Source of the DNA: an uncultured Lachnospiraceae bacterium
GTDB lineage: Bacteria; Bacillota; Clostridia; Lachnospirales; Lachnospiraceae
Assembly: GCA_910585965.1 (NCBI GenBank)
Contig: CAJUHH010000013.1
Location: 41,254 to 105,253, forward strand
Reading direction: 5' to 3'
DNA length: 64,000 nucleotides
Below, piece after piece: positions 60,053 to 64,000 of the stretch (positions are counted from its first letter, which is position 1; each line of letters starts with the position of its first letter). The notes beneath the pieces are model-generated. The model worked only from the letters and a program-made list of their open reading frames with translations. It was not told where the DNA came from and ran no database searches. A program made the translations under genes and the position numbers.

Positions 60053-61096
60053 ATGAAGATAGAAAAAACAGTCTTTGGAACAATGGAAGACGGCACGAAG
60101 ATTTATTTATACAGCATGGAAAACGGTAAAGGGATGAAAGCGCAGGTAATCAATTATGGAGCGATTCTGACCAATCTTTATGTACCTGATAAAAATGGGA
60201 ATGTGGAAGATGTGGTATTAGGATATGGCAGACTGGAAGGCTATTATGACAATAGCCCTAATTTTGGCGCGACGATAGGGCCGAATGCAAACCGTATCGC
60301 CAATGCTTCTTTTACATTGGATGGAACGGAGTATCGGCTGGATGCAAATGACGGAAAAAACAATCTGCATAGCCATCTGGCGCGCGGATATCATAAACAG
60401 GTCTGGGATGCGGTGGAAAACGAGGATGGAGTTACGTTTTCTCTGGAAGGCCCTGACGGCGATTTAGGATTTCCTGGAAATAAAAAAATTTGCGTTACCT
60501 ATTCCCTGACGGAAGAAAATGAGCTTAAAATCCACTATCACGGGACGAGCGACAAGAAGACGATACTGAATATGACAAACCACAGTTATTTTAATCTGGC
60601 AGGGCATGGCGCTGGAGAAATATACGATCATATACTTACCTTGCATGCGGCGAACTATACGCCGGTAGTAGCAGGAGCAATCCCCACAGGGGAAATCGCT
60701 CCGGTGCAGGGTACTCCGATGGATTTTACCAGGCCGAAGAGGATCGGGGATGAAATTGATGCGGATTTTGAACAGCTGAAACTGACAGGAGGTTACGACC
60801 ATAACTGGGTATTGGATGGAGAGGAAGGAACTTTGCGGCATATCGCGACGGCAGAAGAGCCGGTGAGCGGAAGAAAGATGAAAGTTTATACGGACTTGCC
60901 GGGCGTACAGTTTTACGCGGGCAATTTCCTTGAAAAAGAAGAGGGAAAAGAGGGGAAGGTATATCGCAGAAGATATGGCTTCTGTCTGGAGACCCAGTAT
61001 TATCCCGATACAGCGAATGAACCATCTTTCCCGTCTGCGGTTTATGGGCCGGACAGGGAATATGATACAACAACAGTTTTCCAATTTGAGACATAA
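60053..61096 (+). CDS. galM: Galactose mutarotase (aldose 1-epimerase)
   Basis: A 347-residue beta-sandwich enzyme that equilibrates alpha and beta anomers of galactose, glucose or related sugars. The substrate arginine is in GPNANRIANASF (about residue 80). The catalytic histidines are in NNLHSHLARGYHK and MTNHSYFNLAGHG (about residue 180), and the glutamate in FCLETQYYPDTAN (about residue 310). The start has a GGCGGAGCAGG region upstream. Followed by a good terminator. It may support the sugar pathways in this window by supplying the right anomer. Confidence 0.95.
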   Translation: MKIEKTVFGTMEDGTKIYLYSMENGKGMKAQVINYGAILTNLYVPDKNGNVEDVVLGYGRLEGYYDNSPNFGATIGPNANRIANASFTLDGTEYRLDANDGKNNLHSHLARGYHKQVWDAVENEDGVTFSLEGPDGDLGFPGNKKICVTYSLTEENELKIHYHGTSDKKTILNMTNHSYFNLAGHGAGEIYDHILTLHAANYTPVVAGAIPTGEIAPVQGTPMDFTRPKRIGDEIDADFEQLKLTGGYDHNWVLDGEEGTLRHIATAEEPVSGRKMKVYTDLPGVQFYAGNFLEKEEGKEGKVYRRRYGFCLETQYYPDTANEPSFPSAVYGPDREYDTTTVFQFET

Positions 61097-61104
61097 AGAG
61101 AAGG

Positions 61105-61133
61105 AGCGGAACCGAAGGATGGTTCCGCTTTTT
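61105..61133 (+). terminator. Terminator after galM
   Basis: AGCGGAACC / GGTTCCGCT (61105-61113 and 61121-61129) with a 7-nt loop is followed by TTTTTATG. Confidence 0.88.
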
Positions 61134-61190
61134 ATGCGCAGACCCGTGCAGAGGAAATATGCCGCTGAGGCGGCGCACGGATCGCACGGC

Positions 61191-61218
61191 GAGCAGGGAA
61201 GATGCCTCTTCCCTGCTC
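61191..61218. repeat. 12-bp perfect hairpin of unknown role
   Basis: GAGCAGGGAAGA-TGCC-TCTTCCCTGCTC lacks a T tract. Flanking sequence (61136-61236) offers weaker additional pairing (CCGTGCA with TGCACAGG), so a larger structured transcript is possible. Nothing else is recognisable in this gap. Confidence 0.6.
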
Positions 61219-61297
61219 GATTGCACAGGCCCGCATGCCCTATAAAAAAGTCGATAAAAAAAGGTTGAATTGCGACATATTGTGATAAAAATAGTGG

Positions 61298-62041
61298 ATG
61301 GACGGTGATAGAATAAAGGTTAGTGTCTATAGGCCAAAGTTTGCAGGCGGTAGAAAAGGCATAGATATTAATATGGAAGGAGGAGGGTGGAGTATGGAAT
61401 TGCCGGAGGCGGTTAGTTTGGCTGGAACGATAGAGGGGGACCGAATCATCTACATAGAAGATTATGTGCTGCAATATTTAAAGGTTATGTGTAAAGAGAG
61501 GCCGATTGAAGAGGACAAGTTTGCTTTGTATGGGAGCCGGGGAAATGATGCGGGAAAAGAAGTATATATTATATATGGAATCCGCAGCCAGAAAGAGCAG
61601 CAGTGTAAACAGAAAAAAACAAACCAGGGATATGAATGGATCGGAAATCTGGAAGTGGAACAAGAGGAGGATGGAGAAGGATCTGGAAAAATGTTTCTGA
61701 CCTGCAAAGAAAATGACAGGCATTTAATGAACGGATATTATATTTTTTATGATGCCAACGATCAGATGAAGGAACGTTTGGGGGAATATTATGAAGAAAA
61801 TGTAAAACGCAGCCGATATAAACAGATAACGGAAAAGAAGGCAGAATTGGTCGCACTAAGTATGGATGAACAGGTGGAGGGGATATCTTTCTATATTTGG
61901 ATCCGCATTGCTGTTGCTGCCATATTGCTTATTTTTTGTGCGATAGCCGTTACAACGATCAACGAATATAATAAAATGAACGATTTTGTCCAGGCCGCTG
62001 TCCATACAGGGGAGATAATAGAGGAATCTGAAAAGAATTGA
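61298..62041 (+). CDS. Unknown protein with C-terminal membrane helix
   Basis: A 247-residue protein whose soluble N-terminal ~195 residues face the cytoplasm and whose single helix is near residues 198-221 (WIRIAVAAILLIFCAIAVTT). VSLAGTIEGDRIIYIEDYVL is followed by FALYGSRGNDAGKEVYIIYG, a beta-alpha-beta arrangement that might suggest a JAB/MPN-like or reader fold, but the diagnostic HxH is absent. No family is recognised. The next gene, encoding DUF5711, has its promoter overlapping this stop codon. Confidence 0.7.
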   Translation: MDGDRIKVSVYRPKFAGGRKGIDINMEGGGWSMELPEAVSLAGTIEGDRIIYIEDYVLQYLKVMCKERPIEEDKFALYGSRGNDAGKEVYIIYGIRSQKEQQCKQKKTNQGYEWIGNLEVEQEEDGEGSGKMFLTCKENDRHLMNGYYIFYDANDQMKERLGEYYEENVKRSRYKQITEKKAELVALSMDEQVEGISFYIWIRIAVAAILLIFCAIAVTTINEYNKMNDFVQAAVHTGEIIEESEKN

Positions 62042-62066
62042 AGCCGAAGGACAAGTGTGCTACAAT
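62038..62066 (+). promoter_or_regulatory. Promoter of DUF5711 gene
   Basis: TTGAAG (62038-62043), a 17-bp spacer and TACAAT (62061-62066) preceded by TG-C, an extended -10. It overlaps the stop codon of the preceding gene. Confidence 0.6.
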
Positions 62067-62095
62067 AAAAGACATATTTATGTGTGGAGGTTGAG

Positions 62096-63301
62096 ATGGC
62101 GGGTGTCAGGGAGTATTTACGTTCCAGGGCAAGAGGGACAAAAGAAGGGCGTAGTATTAATTATAAAGAAAGAATCAGGAGCCATAAATTGGCTATCTTT
62201 TATAGGGGTGTTCTTGGAGTTGCCCTGGCAGTTGCTGTAGCAGCGATGATCATCGTCAGCTGGAATAACCGGGAATATGAAGAAAGCGTCATTGTGAACT
62301 CCATTCCGATTGCAAGGATAGAGGGTTCTGCCTACCTGTCTCTTGGGGATCATATTCTTACATATAGCAAAGACGGCGCTAATTGCATGAACAGCAAGGG
62401 GGAAGTGCTGTGGAACCAGACGTATGAAATGCAGAACCCTATTGTGGATATTAATGGATCGGTAGTTGCCATAGGAGATTATAACGGAAGAGTAATATAT
62501 GTGATGAATACATCGGGCCGGATGGGAGAGATAACGACCAACCTTCCAATACGTAAGTTCAGCGTAGCGGCAAATGGAGTCGTAGCTGTGATCTTGGACG
62601 ATGCACGAATTACAAGGATACATTTATACGATACTTCTGGAAAAGAATTGGTAGAAAGCGAAACGACGATGGACAGATCCGGATATCCGCTGGATATCAG
62701 TATTTCGCCTAACGGGGAGCTGCTGGCTATTTCCTATCTATATGTGGACAGAGGGATTCTGAAATCTTCAATCGCATTTCATAATTTTGGCGAGGTTGGG
62801 CAGAACTTGTCCTCAGATCGTTTTGTCAGCGGGTATGATTACCGGGGGACGGTGGTTCCGTTTATTCATTTTATGAACAGCAATACGGTGTTTGCCGTGT
62901 CGGATGACAGAATCATGTTTTTTACCGGGAGCCAGAAGCCGGTCAGTGCGGCAGAAAATTTGTTGAGCGTGAAAGTACAGGGGATTTTTTATAATGAAAA
63001 GTATGTGGGCCTGGTATTCCTGAATACGGAGGGGGATGGGAAATATAGGCTGAATATATATGACGATACCGGAAACCTGATAACGAGCAAAAGTTTCGAT
63101 ACGGAATATACAAATATTATTTTTCATAAAGACGAATTTATCATATGCAGCGATATTGAATATAATGTATATAATATACATGGAACAGAGCGTTTCAGCG
63201 ATCAATTTGACGAGATTGTATATTTATTTGTTCCACAGGAAAAAAGCAGCCGCTTTCTGGTTATGACACAAAACGCGATGAGAGTAATGGAAATGAAATA
63301 A
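62096..63301 (+). CDS. DUF5711 family membrane-anchored beta-propeller protein
   Basis: A 401-residue protein. The start at 62096 follows GGAGG by five bases. Residues 1-30 are basic, one membrane helix follows (AIFYRGVLGVALAVAVAAMI region, about 35-57), and about 340 extracytoplasmic residues form repeated beta blades (IARIEGSAYLSLGDHILTYS; VVAIGDYNGRVIYVMNTSGR; VAVILDDARITRIHLYDTSG; PLDISISPNGELLAISYLYV). This is the pattern of DUF5711 proteins of Lachnospiraceae. Function unknown; a link with the cell envelope is likely because CvpA follows. Confidence 0.85.
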   Translation: MAGVREYLRSRARGTKEGRSINYKERIRSHKLAIFYRGVLGVALAVAVAAMIIVSWNNREYEESVIVNSIPIARIEGSAYLSLGDHILTYSKDGANCMNSKGEVLWNQTYEMQNPIVDINGSVVAIGDYNGRVIYVMNTSGRMGEITTNLPIRKFSVAANGVVAVILDDARITRIHLYDTSGKELVESETTMDRSGYPLDISISPNGELLAISYLYVDRGILKSSIAFHNFGEVGQNLSSDRFVSGYDYRGTVVPFIHFMNSNTVFAVSDDRIMFFTGSQKPVSAAENLLSVKVQGIFYNEKYVGLVFLNTEGDGKYRLNIYDDTGNLITSKSFDTEYTNIIFHKDEFIICSDIEYNVYNIHGTERFSDQFDEIVYLFVPQEKSSRFLVMTQNAMRVMEMK

Positions 63302-63335
63302 ATAGTGATAGTTTGGCATAGACGGAATTGTCGCC

Positions 63336-63833
63336 ATGGATGAGGAAACAAAAGTGAATATATTGGCAGTAATTTTTATCATATTGGCTGTATGCGGCAT
63401 TTGGAAAGGGTTCAAGAACGGGCTGGCCGGTGAAATAAACGGGCTTTTATCGCTGTTTATGGCACTTGTCGTTATTTCTGCGGCACTCCTGCTTTTAGGA
63501 GGGATATTACAAAAGAATACAAGAGTAATAGTCATATCAGCGGTTATACTTGTCATAATAAGCTTTCTGTACCGTGTACTGGGAATGGTGATGAAATCAA
63601 TAGAAACGGTGGCAAAACTTCCGCTGATCAGCCTAGTAAACCGTTTGGCGGGGGCGGTGGCAGGGGCTGTAGAAATCCTTATGGTATTTTGGATCATATA
63701 TATTATAGTAGATAGTTTTCCGACCGGCATTTTTGGAAGAAGGATTATGGACTGGACGGAAGAGAGTGTTTTGCTTATGAATATATATAACAGGAATTAT
63801 ATTGCTAATTGGATTATGGGCTTAGGATTATAG
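63336..63833 (+). CDS. CvpA family membrane protein
   Basis: A 165-residue integral membrane protein with four hydrophobic helices (ILAVIFIILAVCGIWKGFKN; LFMALVVISAALLLLGGILQ; VIVISAVILVIISFLYRVLG; VAGAVEILMVFWIIYIIVDS). The WKGFKNGLAGEINGLLSLFM segment and the LPLISLVNRLAGAVAGAVE motif are typical of CvpA, named for colicin V production in E. coli and involved in envelope functions. It lies 34 bp after the DUF5711 gene, probably the same transcript. Confidence 0.88.
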   Translation: MDEETKVNILAVIFIILAVCGIWKGFKNGLAGEINGLLSLFMALVVISAALLLLGGILQKNTRVIVISAVILVIISFLYRVLGMVMKSIETVAKLPLISLVNRLAGAVAGAVEILMVFWIIYIIVDSFPTGIFGRRIMDWTEESVLLMNIYNRNYIANWIMGLGL

Positions 63834-63924
63834 ATACCAAATGTATAGGATGCGGCGAATAACCACAAGATATAGTAGATAAAAAAGCTTTCGAAAAAAA
63901 CTTGAAAAAACTTCAAAAAATGTG

Positions 63925-63954
63925 TTGACAATCTAGGGATAGAGGTGCTATACT
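63925..63954 (+). promoter_or_regulatory. Very strong promoter with UP element, likely rRNA operon
   Basis: TTGACA (63925-63930), an 18-bp spacer and TATACT (63949-63954) with extended TG. An A-tract-rich UP-element-like region (63879-63920) precedes it. The following 46 bases contain no start codon with a ribosome site. This pattern is typical of Clostridial rRNA promoters; the transcribed gene lies beyond the window. Confidence 0.7.
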
Positions 63955-64000
63955 CAATTTCGTTGCCGACGAAATAAGAAAAAACGGCAGCAGGACGAAC

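Overview
The window looks like a chromosomal segment of an anaerobic, Gram-positive gut Firmicute of the class Clostridia, most likely family Lachnospiraceae. This rests on several things seen together: a large Bacillus-type SRP RNA with an Alu domain, meso-diaminopimelate dehydrogenase, YesM/YesN-type two-component systems, MsmX-like shared ABC ATPases, DUF1002, DUF5711 and DUF885 proteins, methionine aminopeptidase with a SEC-C zinc motif, radical-SAM activases, and strong AGGAGG-type ribosome binding sites. Species assignment is not possible from the sequence alone.

Layout. (1) 1-21.6 kb is mainly a pentose region: the last codons of araA, then araB-araD; a self-contained ECF sigma factor operon with three unknown soluble proteins; DUF885 and ddh on the minus strand; an AraR-like repressor translationally coupled to a YesN/YesM-type two-component system; a YtfQRT-YjfF-type sugar ABC importer; a second orphan binding lipoprotein; a split transketolase; and ribulose-phosphate 3-epimerase. 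Together these would import a pentose (probably L-arabinose or a furanose), convert it to xylulose-5-phosphate and feed it into the pentose phosphate pathway. (2) 21.6-30.6 kb carries housekeeping and miscellaneous genes: map, metG, an alpha/beta hydrolase, DUF1002, a D-2-hydroxyacid dehydrogenase, a GNAT protein, and YesL coupled to a diguanylate cyclase. (3) 30.8-43.5 kb is an oligosaccharide region: an MsmX-type ATPase, a PucR/CdaR-type regulator, a second YesMN pair, a CUT1 importer lacking its own ATPase, a GH65 glycoside phosphorylase and a HAD phosphatase. (4) 43.6-48 kb: an unknown two-domain protein, a PflX-like radical SAM protein, the SRP RNA whose promoter and 5' end lie inside tadA, an NrdG-like activase, a mini kinase-fold protein and a 38-residue membrane peptide.

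(5) 48.1-54.7 kb is the most accessory-looking stretch: a 38-bp near-perfect hairpin, a MazEF toxin-antitoxin pair with a perfect palindromic operator, a MutS-like ATPase without mismatch-recognition domains, a DUF2201/VWA protein, a MoxR-type AAA ATPase, a leucine-rich-repeat protein and a small acidic protein, closed by a terminator. (6) 55.2-56.3 kb holds a tRNA-Ser(CGA) bracketed by two large foldback elements in opposite orientation. They share a conserved, hairpin-rich core of about 165 bp, but each has its own near-perfect inverted arms of about 100 bp. This is the strongest candidate in the window for something undescribed. (7) 56.4-64 kb: pfkA, dnaX-ybaB-recR, galM, a DUF5711/CvpA group, and finally a very strong UP-element promoter that probably drives an rRNA operon beyond the window.

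The tadA-SRP RNA and dnaX-ybaB-recR blocks, which are adjacent in Bacillus subtilis, are here separated by about 11 kb that contains the accessory stretch and the foldback elements.
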